Part shown: positions 9,605 to 17,908 of the stretch, piece after piece
How the letters are laid out: every line of letters starts with the position of its first letter
Position numbering within the stretch: the first letter of the stretch is position 1
From: Clostridium sp. K13
Lineage (GTDB): Bacteria; Bacillota; Clostridia; Clostridiales; Clostridiaceae
Reading direction: 5' to 3'
DNA length: 60,689 nucleotides
NCBI RefSeq assembly: GCF_019734195.1
Contig: NZ_JAASHM010000020.1
Span: forward strand, 1 to 60,689
Translations under genes and position numbers: made by a program
Notes under the pieces: model-generated
What the model was told of the DNA's origin: nothing
Seen by the model: only the letters and a program-made list of their open reading frames with translations
Database searches by the model: none

Positions 9605-10100
9605 ATGGCATTATGTTTAAGACCAACAGCTAATGATTATATAGTAACTACTTCAGCAAATTTACCTAGTCCAGTTACAATACCAGGAGGTTTATCTTTA
9701 AATTTAACTTGTAAAAAGGATGCTGTTGAAAATTCATGGGTTATTTACTTTAACTTATACAGCAAGTATACCTGGTGGGGCAGTTGCAGGAAGTTATGTT
9801 GATACAACAACAATTTCAATTTATCAAGGAACAACAGCTACAGGAACACCAATATATACAACACAACCATTAATTAGACACCACTATTATCCAGCAAATA
9901 TTGGTGATGCTCCTGTAACAGTGATAGAAACATGGAAACAAGTACTTCAATATATAGGTTATCCAGTTTTAGCAGTAACTGAAAATACAGTAAATTATAC
10001 TATTGTTGTAACATCTACTGTTACTGGACTTAGACCAAATCCAACAGTAAATTTAGTGGAATATACTGTTTCAGCAAGAGAAATACCTGATTGTGACTAG
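9605..10100 (+). pseudogene. Frameshifted surface-protein-like gene (Thr/Pro-rich)
   Basis: AAGGAAG precedes an ATG at 9605 that begins MALCLRPTANDYIVTTSA. This frame runs past 9740 and then turns into a nonsense tail ending at 9802. The frame that makes sense continues TLTYTASIPGG to 10100. Deleting one T of TTT near 9746 restores one protein of about 165 residues. It is Thr/Ser/Pro-rich, beta-rich and has a C-terminus with cysteine (REIPDCD), like spore-surface or exosporium proteins in feel. No family named. Sits in the run of decayed genes between 2.5 and 10.8 kb. Confidence 0.55.
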
Positions 10101-10154
10101 GAGAAAATACTATTTTAAATAAAAGTACTATATTAAATATTAATATAAAATAAT

Positions 10155-10187
10155 AAAAGGATTAGTATAAAATACTGATCCTTTTAT
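10155..10187. terminator. Bidirectional terminator
   Basis: Stem AAAAGGATTAGTAT with ATACTGATCCTTTT (one wobble). It lies between the converging remnants at 9605-10100 and 10197-10361. Confidence 0.65.
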
Positions 10188-10196
10188 ATTATTCAA

Positions 10197-10361
10197 TTAT
10201 TTACAATGTCGTTCACATGTAAAATCAAAAGATTCATAAGGGAAGGGAATGCTATTGAAATCTTCACATGGTTCAATTGGATTATCACAAGTAGGTATAT
10301 CAATAGGTTTACCAGTTAATACATTAACTCTTGTAGGCCTAAATAAAGATATTATTGTAAA
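10197..10361 (-). pseudogene. C-terminal remnant of a cysteine-rich spore-surface-like protein
   Basis: An open minus-strand frame without a start encodes about 54 residues, with PTCDNPIEPCEDF and the end IPFPYESFDFTCERHCK. This parallels the C-terminus of the broken gene at 2508-3424 (VPQCQPSVINDPCVGF, then LLFPYDDFDPPYRKC), so it is probably the tail of a paralogue. The upstream part is lost at a stop next to 10361. Non-functional. Confidence 0.5.
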
Positions 10362-10373
10362 TTAATTTAGTGA

Positions 10374-10768
10374 AATGTTACTAAAAATATAGTTGTAGCT
10401 AATAATGGAAATGGTTCATTTGCATATTTAAATTTGCCAGCAGGAAGTAAAATTGAATATGCAGATCTTATTTTGGCAGGATCTTATCAAGTAGGAGTTG
10501 ATAATGTAAGCGATCCAATAAAGTTTATAGTAGGATCAACTTCTAATAAAATAACTACACAAGATGCGCAGTATACTCAGCCAAATGGGGAGAATTATTA
10601 TTTAAATGTAAAAAAATTTATACACCTAAGGTCGGTTTTGTTGGAACTGATTCTTTTGTTGTAGAAATAATAGATAGCGAAGGAGCAGCTTCATATTCAA
10701 TGTATTTAATAAAGTTTTTATACATGTTGTATTTTGTTTTAATGTTACAGTTTTTTTATACTTATTAA
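10374..10768 (+). pseudogene. Remnant of a DUF11-like surface protein
   Basis: An open frame without a credible start reads VTKNIVVANNGNGSFAYLN and then a beta-rich segment to about 10610. A frameshift follows; the sensible frame resumes as TPKVGFVGTDSFVVEIID and degrades towards 10768. The pattern, an asparagine-rich beta-sandwich with TDSFVVEI-like strands, resembles DUF11/isopeptide-type repeats of clostridial surface proteins. Only one repeat or so remains. The assignment is by appearance only. Confidence 0.4.
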
Positions 10769-10861
10769 AAAGATATATTTAAATAATTTAGTCTATTATA
10801 ACCTTATATAATCATAAGTATAAATGATAAATGTTATTTGCTATTAGGAGTGGGATTATCT

Positions 10862-12031
10862 ATGGGAAAGAAAAAGTGGACAGTGATAATGTATCTGAAT
10901 GGAAATAATGAGTTAGGAATTGAGATGGAAGATACATTTAAAGAAGTTTGTAAAGTTAAAAATAATGATATAAATATAGTTATACAATTAAGTAAAGCTC
11001 CCATTGAAATAGTTAATTTAATAAGACAAGAAAATGTAGAATATAAAGAAAAATGGATAGGTACAAGAAGATATTCAATAATTGATGGAGAAGCAAAGTT
11101 ACAAGAAGAATATTCATACCTAAACATGGCAGATTATAAAATCTTATATAACTTTATAGAATGGTCAATAAATAATTATCCTGCAGAAAGATATATGTTA
11201 ATTATTTCAGGACATGGCTTTATAGTAGCAAGTTTATCAGATTTATGTGGAGATAAACCATATATTATGGGAATGTATGAAATGTGTTTTGCAATAAACA
11301 AAATAAAACAAGATTTAAACATAAAAATAGATATATTGTCATTAGATATATGTAATATGAATACTGTTGAATTATTATATGAGTTAGGAAAAAATAAAAA
11401 TAATACGGTGAAATATTTAATGACATATATAAATAATGGACCACTTGAGGGCATGGAATATAAAGAGATAATACCAAAATTAGATGATAGAAATAGTGAA
11501 GATATTTTAAGGGATATTACTGAAAATAGTATAAACAATATTGTAATATCAGAAGTAAAGCATGGGAAGTTAGAAAAAATAAAAAAGTTAAGTAATAAGC
11601 TGTCATTTTACTGGTTATTAATAAATGATAAAAGAGCTACTGATAAGGAAATAAAATTATATAATGATCTTCATCAAAAAATAGATAAGGTAGTTCATCA
11701 ATTAGTCATAGCTCAAAATAACCATGAAGGAAGAAAGTCCTTATTACATTTAATGTTTTATAACAAATATCAAATAGTAGATATAGATTCATTTACTAGA
11801 TTTTATTATAAATTATCATTCACCAAAAATAACTATTGTACTAATGTAATTGCAAAAAAAACTGTAAATGATAAGCCTAATATTAAGCAATCAGATTTAG
11901 AGCAAGAGGTTTTAGATTTGAGAGATATAGAATTATTTATAAGAAATTTTAATGGGGATAACATAGATGAAAAAAGTATTAAAAATATAGCAAATAAAAT
12001 ATATGAGTTTAATAAATGGAGTATTTATTAA
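10862..12031 (+). CDS. Clostripain-like cysteine peptidase (family C11)
   Basis: A 389-residue protein related to clostripain. The catalytic His is in IISGHG (His118) and the Cys in LSLDICNMN (Cys164), following strands typical of the caspase-like fold (KWTVIMYLNGNNELG at the N-terminus). Clostripains cleave after arginine and are mostly secreted; this one has no signal peptide or propeptide, so it should act inside the cell or mother cell. The start is the ATG at 10862 with AGGAG at 10846-10850; a TTG at 10838 upstream lacks a site. The C-terminal third is divergent. Single gene. Confidence 0.8.
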   Translation: MGKKKWTVIMYLNGNNELGIEMEDTFKEVCKVKNNDINIVIQLSKAPIEIVNLIRQENVEYKEKWIGTRRYSIIDGEAKLQEEYSYLNMADYKILYNFIEWSINNYPAERYMLIISGHGFIVASLSDLCGDKPYIMGMYEMCFAINKIKQDLNIKIDILSLDICNMNTVELLYELGKNKNNTVKYLMTYINNGPLEGMEYKEIIPKLDDRNSEDILRDITENSINNIVISEVKHGKLEKIKKLSNKLSFYWLLINDKRATDKEIKLYNDLHQKIDKVVHQLVIAQNNHEGRKSLLHLMFYNKYQIVDIDSFTRFYYKLSFTKNNYCTNVIAKKTVNDKPNIKQSDLEQEVLDLRDIELFIRNFNGDNIDEKSIKNIANKIYEFNKWSIY

Positions 12032-12123
12032 AATATAATAAAAAAATTAACAAAATTTTTAAATATTATTAATAGGTTATTAAATAACTTATTATAGAAT
12101 AGTATAAAACTTTAAAAAAAGTA

Positions 12124-12152
12124 TTGAATTCAATTAAATATGCCTTTATAAT
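12124..12152 (+). promoter_or_regulatory. Sigma-A-type promoter
   Basis: TTGAAT (12124-12129), 17-base spacer, TATAAT (12147-12152), about 20 bases before the start of the membrane-protein gene at 12174. Confidence 0.6.
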
Positions 12153-12173
12153 TAGTATTATGGAGGGATAAAA

Positions 12174-13853
12174 ATGAGATTTCAAAGTAATTTTAAACAA
12201 TATTTAAAGTGGTTAATAGGGAGTTATTTAGCAATAGGATTATTATTAGCATTTAATAGTAAGCTTATTTTAGATGTTTCACTAAGTGCATTTATTTTAG
12301 TGGGACCATTTGTATTATGTACAGTAGCATATGGAGCAATGACACTAAATAAAAAATATATAACTAGTGGAGTTGCTGTTGGAGTATTATATGTTGTAGC
12401 ATTAGTAGCTTTTAGTCCAATATTTATGCCAAGTACTCATAGAAATTTAATAGGAAATGTAGAAGAAATAGAATTTTCAAGTCAAATTGAACATATGGAT
12501 TTAAAACAATTACCTATTATTGATAAAGAGTTAGCTTATAAGCTAGCAGATAAAAAGTTAGGGGAAATACCAAGCTTAGGTAGCCAGGTAACAATAGGGG
12601 ATTTATCCCTGCAAAGTGTAAATGGAGAATTATATTATGTAGGTCCATTAGAACATTCATCATTCTTTAAATGGTTTACTAATAGTGATGGAACAAAGGG
12701 ATATATAAAGGTTAGTGCAACTAATCAAAATGATGTACAATTAGTTACAGAATTAAATGGAGAAGAGATCCGTTTAAAATATATTCCATCAGCTTATCTT
12801 TTTAGTGATTTAGATAGACATGCTTACTTTAAAGATATGAAAGCTGGACATACTGATTATACTTTTGAATTAGATGACGAAGGAAATCCTTACTGGGTAA
12901 TTACTAGATATGATAATGCCATTGGAATAACAGAACAAAAAGCAATAGGAACAGAAATAATAAATGCACAAACAGGTGAAACTAATATCTATGATATAGA
13001 AAATACACCAACATGGGTTGATAGAATTCAGCCTGTAAATTATATAAATAATTACTTAAATAAATGGGGAGAGTTAGTTCATGGTATCTTAAACTTTAGT
13101 GATAAAGATAAATTAAAACCAACTCAAGGAATGAATATAATTTTCAATGATGAGTCATGTTATTATTATACAGGAATAACTTCTGTAGGTAATGATGAAG
13201 GTTTAGTTGGATTTATGTTAACTAATACTAGAACTGGTGAAACAACAATGTACAAGACTTCAGGTGCTACTGAAGAGGCAAGTATGAAATCAGCTCAAGG
13301 TAAAGTTCAACAATATGGATATATTGCTACATTCCCATATTTAATAAATATACAATCAGAACCAACATACTTTATGACATTAAAGGATTCTAATGGACTT
13401 GTTAAACAATATGCTATGGTTAACGTTAAAAACTATAATACTGTTGCAGTTGGAGATACTCTTCAATCAACATTAAATAGATATCTAGAAGCTTTAACTA
13501 ACACAAATATTTCATTAGAAGGAAGTAATAGTGAGGAATCATTAGTTGGAGAAGTAGAAAGAATTGGTTTAGTTGTTAAAGAAGGTTCAAGTATTTATGA
13601 TATTAAGATAAAAGGTGAAGAAAGTTTCTTCTCTGTATCTACAGAAACTTCAAGAGAAGTGGCATTAACTAATGTTGGAGATACTGTTTCACTTAAGTTC
13701 ATAAAAGTAGGAGATGGACAATACATTATAACAAACTCTTTTGAAAACTTATCTTTAGAAAATAAATCTACAGATAATGCAAATTCAGAAGAACAAACTG
13801 AAACAACTGAAACTACAGTACCTACAGAAGAAGGAACTGCAGATACAAATTAA
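12174..13853 (+). CDS. Membrane-anchored protein with large extracytoplasmic region, unknown
   Basis: A 559-residue protein. Residues 12-90 contain about three membrane segments (LIGSYLAIGLLLAF, LSAFILVGPFVLCTVAYGA, SGVAVGVLYVVALVAF). The long remainder is soluble, beta-rich and contains PepSY-like strands (YYVGPLEH, TGETNIYDIENTP). The last 35 residues are Thr/Glu-rich and disordered. This plan fits a bacterial membrane protein with an extracytoplasmic domain; I can assign no function. It has its own promoter, GGAGGG ribosome binding site and terminator, so it is a monocistronic unit. Confidence 0.7.
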   Translation: MRFQSNFKQYLKWLIGSYLAIGLLLAFNSKLILDVSLSAFILVGPFVLCTVAYGAMTLNKKYITSGVAVGVLYVVALVAFSPIFMPSTHRNLIGNVEEIEFSSQIEHMDLKQLPIIDKELAYKLADKKLGEIPSLGSQVTIGDLSLQSVNGELYYVGPLEHSSFFKWFTNSDGTKGYIKVSATNQNDVQLVTELNGEEIRLKYIPSAYLFSDLDRHAYFKDMKAGHTDYTFELDDEGNPYWVITRYDNAIGITEQKAIGTEIINAQTGETNIYDIENTPTWVDRIQPVNYINNYLNKWGELVHGILNFSDKDKLKPTQGMNIIFNDESCYYYTGITSVGNDEGLVGFMLTNTRTGETTMYKTSGATEEASMKSAQGKVQQYGYIATFPYLINIQSEPTYFMTLKDSNGLVKQYAMVNVKNYNTVAVGDTLQSTLNRYLEALTNTNISLEGSNSEESLVGEVERIGLVVKEGSSIYDIKIKGEESFFSVSTETSREVALTNVGDTVSLKFIKVGDGQYIITNSFENLSLENKSTDNANSEEQTETTETTVPTEEGTADTN

Positions 13854-13868
13854 TAATAGTAAAGATTA

Positions 13869-13904
13869 AAAAACTACCACAAATTAAAAGTGGTAGTTTT
13901 TTTT
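13869..13904. terminator. Bidirectional terminator overlapping a gene end
   Basis: Stem AAAAACTACCAC with GTGGTAGTTTTT and a 9-base loop. It ends the gene at 12174-13853, and its right arm encodes the last residues of the convergent NUDIX gene. Confidence 0.8.
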
Positions 13905-14510
13905 CTTTAAATAAGATAAAAAGCTAAGCAGAATTTTAGCAGTAATTCCCCAAATAACATAATCATTATAAATATAAAATGGAACTTCATAAGAACCAGT
14001 GGAGAATTTATAATCATGTTTTTGAGGAATTAAGTCATAAGGAAAATTATCAGTAGGAGTAATATTAACTTTATTAATAAAAGTATCTACATTTGTATTT
14101 AGTAAGTAATCTAGTGGTACAAAAAATACTTCTTGAACTTCATCAGTATTAATTTTAAGAGAGCTAATATCATTAATAAAAATCAAATAAGGATGGATAA
14201 GAGTATTATATGGAGAAATAAAAATATCTAGTGGAGATATAACTGTAACATTATCTTCACATATACCTATTTCTTCACAAGTTTCTCTTATAGCTGTAGT
14301 AAGTGGGCTTTCATCTTCTTCTATTTTACCTCCTGGAAAACAAACTTCATTTGGTTGATTACGTAATGTTTTAGCTCTAACCTCAAAAAGAATGTGTAAA
14401 GAGTTATTATAATTAACAAGAGGAATAGTAACAGAAGCTCTTTTAAAGCTTTCCCATCCATTGATATAAGGAGTATAATTTGAAAAAATATTATTTATAT
14501 TATCAATCAT
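13884..14510 (-). CDS. NUDIX hydrolase, CoA pyrophosphatase-like
   Basis: A 208-residue NUDIX protein. The Nudix box GGKIEEDESPLTTAIRETCEEIG (about 60-83, shown here with its Gly, Glu and REXXEE residues) is complete, and the preceding FEVRAKTLRNQPNEVCFPG matches the LLTXRS..R.HXGXXXFPGG element of the CoA-diphosphatase subfamily (NudL/YeaB). Such enzymes cleave CoA and its derivatives to 3',5'-ADP and 4'-phosphopantetheine. AGGTGAT precedes the ATG at 14510. The CoA preference is an inference from that motif. Confidence 0.8.
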   Translation of the reverse strand: MIDNINNIFSNYTPYINGWESFKRASVTIPLVNYNNSLHILFEVRAKTLRNQPNEVCFPGGKIEEDESPLTTAIRETCEEIGICEDNVTVISPLDIFISPYNTLIHPYLIFINDISSLKINTDEVQEVFFVPLDYLLNTNVDTFINKVNITPTDNFPYDLIPQKHDYKFSTGSYEVPFYIYNDYVIWGITAKILLSFLSYLKKKNYHF

Positions 14511-14622
14511 AAAAAAATCACCTAATTATTTATATTAATAAAAAAAATCTAATATACATAATTAAAAAAACAATTTATAATGAAAACATTGCAATTTATT
14601 AGTTACGATTTAGGAGTAAATT

Positions 14623-15138
14623 ATGTATAAGACTTGGTCTATATCAGATATAAAGATAATTATAAATGAAATATCAGAAAAATGGAATTACCCATGTAAT
14701 ATAAAAATAGAAATATCTAAAAGAACAAAAAAAAGAATGGGGGCTTTCTTTTACAAAAAGTATAATAATAAAATAGTTCCTTTAAAATTTGTGTTTGCTG
14801 AGGATTTAATTAATGGTAGATATAATGAAGATATAGTTAAAGAAGTTATAATTCATGAGTATTTACATTATTATTGTAATACTATAACTAATGCTAATAA
14901 TGGGCATAATAAGTTTTTTAAAGCTTGCTGCATAAAAAGTGGTATATCTAGTAGTACTACATTTAAATACAATAATACAACAGAAAAAGATTTATCTAAA
15001 TATAAGTATAAAATATATTGTAGTAATTGCAAAAAACTTGTATGTATGCATATTAGAAAAGATGCAGCTGAAAGAAAATTAAGATTATATGTATCTAAAT
15101 GTTGTAATGAAAAGCTATTTTGTGATAAGCTTTTATAG
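14623..15138 (+). CDS. SprT-like zinc metalloprotease domain protein
   Basis: A 171-residue protein with HEYLH (78-82) and a third ligand His at 95, the zinc-binding signature of SprT-type proteins, followed by a C-terminal zinc ribbon (CSNC near 135 and CC near 160). It is about the length of bacterial SprT/YpaA-like proteins. Related eukaryotic SPRTN cleaves DNA-protein crosslinks; the bacterial role is unclear. A TAGGAG site precedes ATG 14623. It may be cotranscribed with the small genes that follow. Confidence 0.8.
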   Translation: MYKTWSISDIKIIINEISEKWNYPCNIKIEISKRTKKRMGAFFYKKYNNKIVPLKFVFAEDLINGRYNEDIVKEVIIHEYLHYYCNTITNANNGHNKFFKACCIKSGISSSTTFKYNNTTEKDLSKYKYKIYCSNCKKLVCMHIRKDAAERKLRLYVSKCCNEKLFCDKLL

Positions 15139-15185
15139 TAAATTTTTATAATTGTATAACATTAGAAGAAAAGGAGAATAGATTA

Positions 15186-15458
15186 ATGAGTGAAGATATA
15201 AAAGACGTTCAAAATGAAGAAACTCAAGTAATGACTTTCTTAGATGAAAATGGAAATAAGGTTCAATTTGAAGCTGTTGCTAGAATTTATTTAGAAGAGA
15301 AGGAATATCTATTATTAGCACCAATGGAAGATAAAGAGAGCGAAGATATCTACGTATTTAGAATAGATGAAGTAGAAGGAAAGCAAGAATTAAACCTTGT
15401 TGAAGACGATAAAGAGTTTATAGCAGTAAAAAAAGAATATAATAAGTTATTATATTAA
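15186..15458 (+). CDS. DUF1292 family protein (YrzB-like)
   Basis: A 90-residue acidic protein. The block [19 protein letters not shown] followed by [20 protein letters not shown] is typical of DUF1292 proteins found across Firmicutes, usually near yrrK/yrrL or small conserved genes. Function unknown. AAAGGAG precedes the ATG at 15186. The next gene starts 18 bases downstream, suggesting one operon. Confidence 0.85.
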   Translation: MSEDIKDVQNEETQVMTFLDENGNKVQFEAVARIYLEEKEYLLLAPMEDKESEDIYVFRIDEVEGKQELNLVEDDKEFIAVKKEYNKLLY

Positions 15459-15475
15459 TTATAAGGAGAAAAAAA

Positions 15476-15877
15476 GTGCAAGAATCACAAATTATAAAAA
15501 TATTAAATGAAAATGAATTATCAGAGATAGAAGTATTAAAAAAAGATGATGATTTTGTTTTAATAAACTTTTATTTTGATTTTGACAAAGATGTACTAGA
15601 TGCAGCAAAAGCATATTCTAATGAGGAGAGCAGTTTAGAAGAGTACAGTAAAGATTGGTATAAGGAATATTACTTCCCTTATCTTTATGATTTTGCAAAC
15701 GATGAAGTCTTAGAGATAATAGAAGAAATAGTAGAAGAATTAGGTATTGAAGGCGAAATGATGGCTATTCAAATGACTGAAAAAACTAGCGATTATGTAC
15801 AATTTATGGCGCTATTTACCGAAGAAGATAGCAATATATCAATAGAAGAAGCGGTAAAGGATTACGTGTCTAAATAA
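15476..15877 (+). CDS. Conserved small acidic protein, unknown
   Basis: A 133-residue, very acidic protein starting at GTG 15476 with AAGGAG at 15463-15468. It reads as an alpha/beta domain (LSEIEVLKKDDDFVLINFYFDFDKDVLDAAK), with EYYFPYLYDFANDEV in the middle and a helical end. No catalytic motif is visible. It directly follows the DUF1292 gene and is probably cotranscribed. Confidence 0.7.
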   Translation: MQESQIIKILNENELSEIEVLKKDDDFVLINFYFDFDKDVLDAAKAYSNEESSLEEYSKDWYKEYYFPYLYDFANDEVLEIIEEIVEELGIEGEMMAIQMTEKTSDYVQFMALFTEEDSNISIEEAVKDYVSK

Positions 15878-15903
15878 TTTTTATAAAATGGCATACATTA
15901 CTA

Positions 15904-15931
15904 TTGAACTTTTTATTTAATTTGATATAAT
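15904..15931 (+). promoter_or_regulatory. Promoter of the 6S RNA
   Basis: TTGAAC (15904-15909), 16-base spacer, TATAAT (15926-15931). It points at the start of the predicted 6S RNA near 15938. Confidence 0.65.
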
Positions 15932-15937
15932 AAAAGC

Positions 15938-16150
15938 ATGAAATCCTGAGATGTGCGCTTAGCTTATGATGTTCAACCTACATTATATTTACGGGATTTG
16001 CAACAGGTTTGTGGATGTCGGGCTTCATAAGATCAGAAGATGGCAGAAGCAAATTGAGCAGAACCCACCTGCGAGTTGCAGGTGTGAATATTTAAGCGAC
16101 CGGCATGTTGGGAATTAATTAGGATAAAACACCTCAATTTTGAGGTGTTT
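15938..16150 (+). ncRNA. ssrS: 6S RNA (predicted)
   Basis: No protein frame fits this G+C-richer stretch, which lies between a clear promoter and a clear terminator. The 5' part (AATCCTGAGATGTGCGCTTA) can pair with the 3' part (TAAGCGACCGGCATGTTGGGA), closing a rod of about 200 nt. The interior has a large asymmetric bubble and a stable hairpin CACCTGC-GAGTT-GCAGGTG near 16065-16085. This is the size and shape of Firmicute 6S RNA, which binds and restrains the sigma-A RNA polymerase. The call is from structure and resemblance; no covariance search was run. Confidence 0.7.
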
Positions 16151-16153
16151 TTT
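16127..16153 (+). terminator. Terminator of the 6S RNA
   Basis: Stem AACACCTCA with TGAGGTGTT and a run of seven T. Confidence 0.85.
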
Positions 16154-16158
16154 TCATG

Positions 16159-16368
16159 TCATGCAGCCTTAGATTTAGAAATTGAATATTTATTTAAATG
16201 TTTTCTTTTATATTTTTTATAAATAAGATTTTGGTATCGCCATACATGCTCGTCCAAACTTTGCGATATGTATATTACGAATTTATTTCGAGGAGATAGA
16301 AATTTCAAAAGTAAATTTAAAGTTATCTTTTGTAGAATAATTTTATTTTTAAGACTTTTTTTATTCAT
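16159..16368 (-). CDS. Spo0E-like aspartyl-phosphate phosphatase family protein
   Basis: A 69-residue basic protein. The SQSLD motif (35-39) in VIYISQSLDEHVWRYQ is the hallmark of Spo0E-type proteins, two-helix proteins that dephosphorylate Spo0A-P and so delay sporulation. The first helix would be residues 5-22. The start is the ATG at 16368, with AGGAGGTGT just before it; the longer frame upstream is not needed. The N-terminal helix is more basic and the protein longer at the C-terminus than textbook Spo0E, so activity is not certain. It ends beside the 6S RNA terminator, facing it. Confidence 0.6.
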   Translation of the reverse strand: MNKKSLKNKIILQKITLNLLLKFLSPRNKFVIYISQSLDEHVWRYQNLIYKKYKRKHLNKYSISKSKAA

Positions 16369-16772
16369 AATACACCTCCTTTTGCCATTAATTAACATTA
16401 TATGGATTATTATACCATATATGGTAGAAAAGTAAAATAATATGATATTACAAAAAAATACAAAAGGACTCTTAAAGAAACATAAGTATCTTTAAGAGTC
16501 CTTTTGTAAATAATATATAATAGAATCATTTTAAATATAAGGAGGTATTTTGGCGAATTTATCAAAAAAATGAAATATAAAATATTTAAAGTTGATATAT
16601 AAAAGAAATAAATGTAAAATAAGATTAAGTAAGATTCTAAAGTTTAACTTAATAGATCTAACTTAAACTAAAATTAAAAATATTAAATAAAGATTTAAAG
16701 TTAAAGTCATTATTAATTTTGTAAGTTAAACTTACATATTTAAATATTTATATAAAGGAGAGGAAGTAAAAA
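16369..16772. other. 404-bp intergenic region
   Basis: It contains the Spo0E-like promoter side, a strong hairpin (16462-16505) with no gene in front of it on the plus strand, and a well-formed AAGGAGG followed by TTG at 16550 that opens only seven codons (MANLSKK, stop 16571-16573). Beyond 16580 it is AT-rich with several AAGTT/AACTT blocks, including the perfect palindrome GTAAGTTAAACTTAC at 16722-16736. No other gene seen. Confidence 0.5.
16462..16508. terminator. Strong hairpin, terminator-like
   Basis: Stem AAAAGGACTCTTAAAG paired with CTTTAAGAGTCCTTTT. It is A-rich to the left and T-rich to the right, so it could act in both directions. No gene reads into it on the plus strand except by read-through from the 6S RNA. 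Confidence 0.6.
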
Positions 16773-16964
16773 ATGGATTATACAAAAGCAAAAATAGATG
16801 ATGTTATAAAAAGAATAAATGAATTATATAAAAAGAGTAAAGAAGAAGGTTTAACAGAACAAGAAAAAGAAGAACAACAAATTCTAAGAAGAAGATACAT
16901 AGATAATGTAAAAGCAAACTTTAGAGTACAATTAGAGGGCGTTGAACTTAAGAATAGAAAGTAA
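16773..16964 (+). CDS. DUF896 domain protein (YnzC-like)
   Basis: A 63-residue charged protein with the DUF896 pattern: IKRINELYKKSKEEGLT, EQEKEEQQILRRRYID and the VKANFR block. Small two-helix proteins of this family (YnzC, UPF0291) are widespread in Firmicutes; function unknown. GGAGAGG lies before the ATG. It is followed 16 bases later by hprK. Confidence 0.9.
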   Translation: MDYTKAKIDDVIKRINELYKKSKEEGLTEQEKEEQQILRRRYIDNVKANFRVQLEGVELKNRK

Positions 16965-16980
16965 TAGAGGGTGATGGATA

Positions 16981-17895
16981 TTGTCAGTTACTGTAGAAAA
17001 ATTAATTACAGATTTTGAATTAGAAGTTTTAGTTGAAGGTGAAAAGGATGTAAAGATATCTGTTAACGATATAAATAGACCTGGGTTACAGTTAGCTGGT
17101 TTTTATAATTATTTTGCGCCTGAAAGAATCCAAGTTATTGGTAAAGCTGAATGGAGCTTTTTAGATGATATGGGAATAGAGTTAATGAGAAAAAGAATCA
17201 ATAAGTATTTTAGCTTTGACTCTAAATGCATAATTATAACTAGGGGATTAGAACCACATGCTGAATTTCTAAAAGCAGCAAAAAAGTCAAAATCATGGTT
17301 ATTGAGAACTAATGTTGTTACAACTAAATTTATAAGTAAGCTAACTATGTACTTAGCAGGAAAACTTGCTCCAGAAACAAGATTACATGGAGTTTTAGTA
17401 GATGTATATGGTATAGGTATACTTATAACAGGAGAAAGTGGAATAGGAAAAAGTGAAACTGCATTAGAGCTTATAAAAAGAGGACATAGACTAGTATCGG
17501 ATGATGCAGTTGACATTAAAGAAATAGATGGTAGTTTAATAGGTACATCACCTAAGATAACTATTGGAATGTTAGAAGTTAGAGGTATAGGTATTATTGA
17601 TATATCATCATTATATGGATTAAGTTCTATATTACCGTCAAAAGACATAAATTTATTAATGCATTTTGAACATTGGAAAGATGATGGAGATTATGATAGA
17701 TTAGGTATTGATAAGGAAACACAAGATATACTTGGAGTAAATGTTAGAAGATTAAGAGTGCCTGTAAGACCAGGAAGAAATATTGCAGTTATAATTGAAG
17801 CTGCGGCAGGTAATTATAGACACTCATTAATGTCTGATGTTACACCAGTAGATATAATAGAACAAAGAATGTGTGAAGTTAGTGAGGAAGAATAA
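16981..17895 (+). CDS. hprK: HPr kinase/phosphorylase
   Basis: A 304-residue enzyme that phosphorylates and dephosphorylates Ser46 of HPr, linking glycolytic state to carbon catabolite repression. Residues 1-130 form the N-terminal domain; the catalytic domain has Walker A GESGIGKS (151-158), the following DDAVDIK, and the family signature EVRGIGIIDI. The usual length is about 310. The start is TTG at 16981 after GAGGGTG. Its stop is 13 bases before the next gene. All key motifs are present. Confidence 0.97.
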   Translation: MSVTVEKLITDFELEVLVEGEKDVKISVNDINRPGLQLAGFYNYFAPERIQVIGKAEWSFLDDMGIELMRKRINKYFSFDSKCIIITRGLEPHAEFLKAAKKSKSWLLRTNVVTTKFISKLTMYLAGKLAPETRLHGVLVDVYGIGILITGESGIGKSETALELIKRGHRLVSDDAVDIKEIDGSLIGTSPKITIGMLEVRGIGIIDISSLYGLSSILPSKDINLLMHFEHWKDDGDYDRLGIDKETQDILGVNVRRLRVPVRPGRNIAVIIEAAAGNYRHSLMSDVTPVDIIEQRMCEVSEEE

Positions 17896-17908
17896 GGAGG
17901 GCTATATT

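Noticed and set aside
2508..10768. Frameshifts as sequencing errors
   Set aside because: Not excluded, but nearly all genes from 10.8 to 50 kb are intact, and the region also has true truncations that errors cannot explain.
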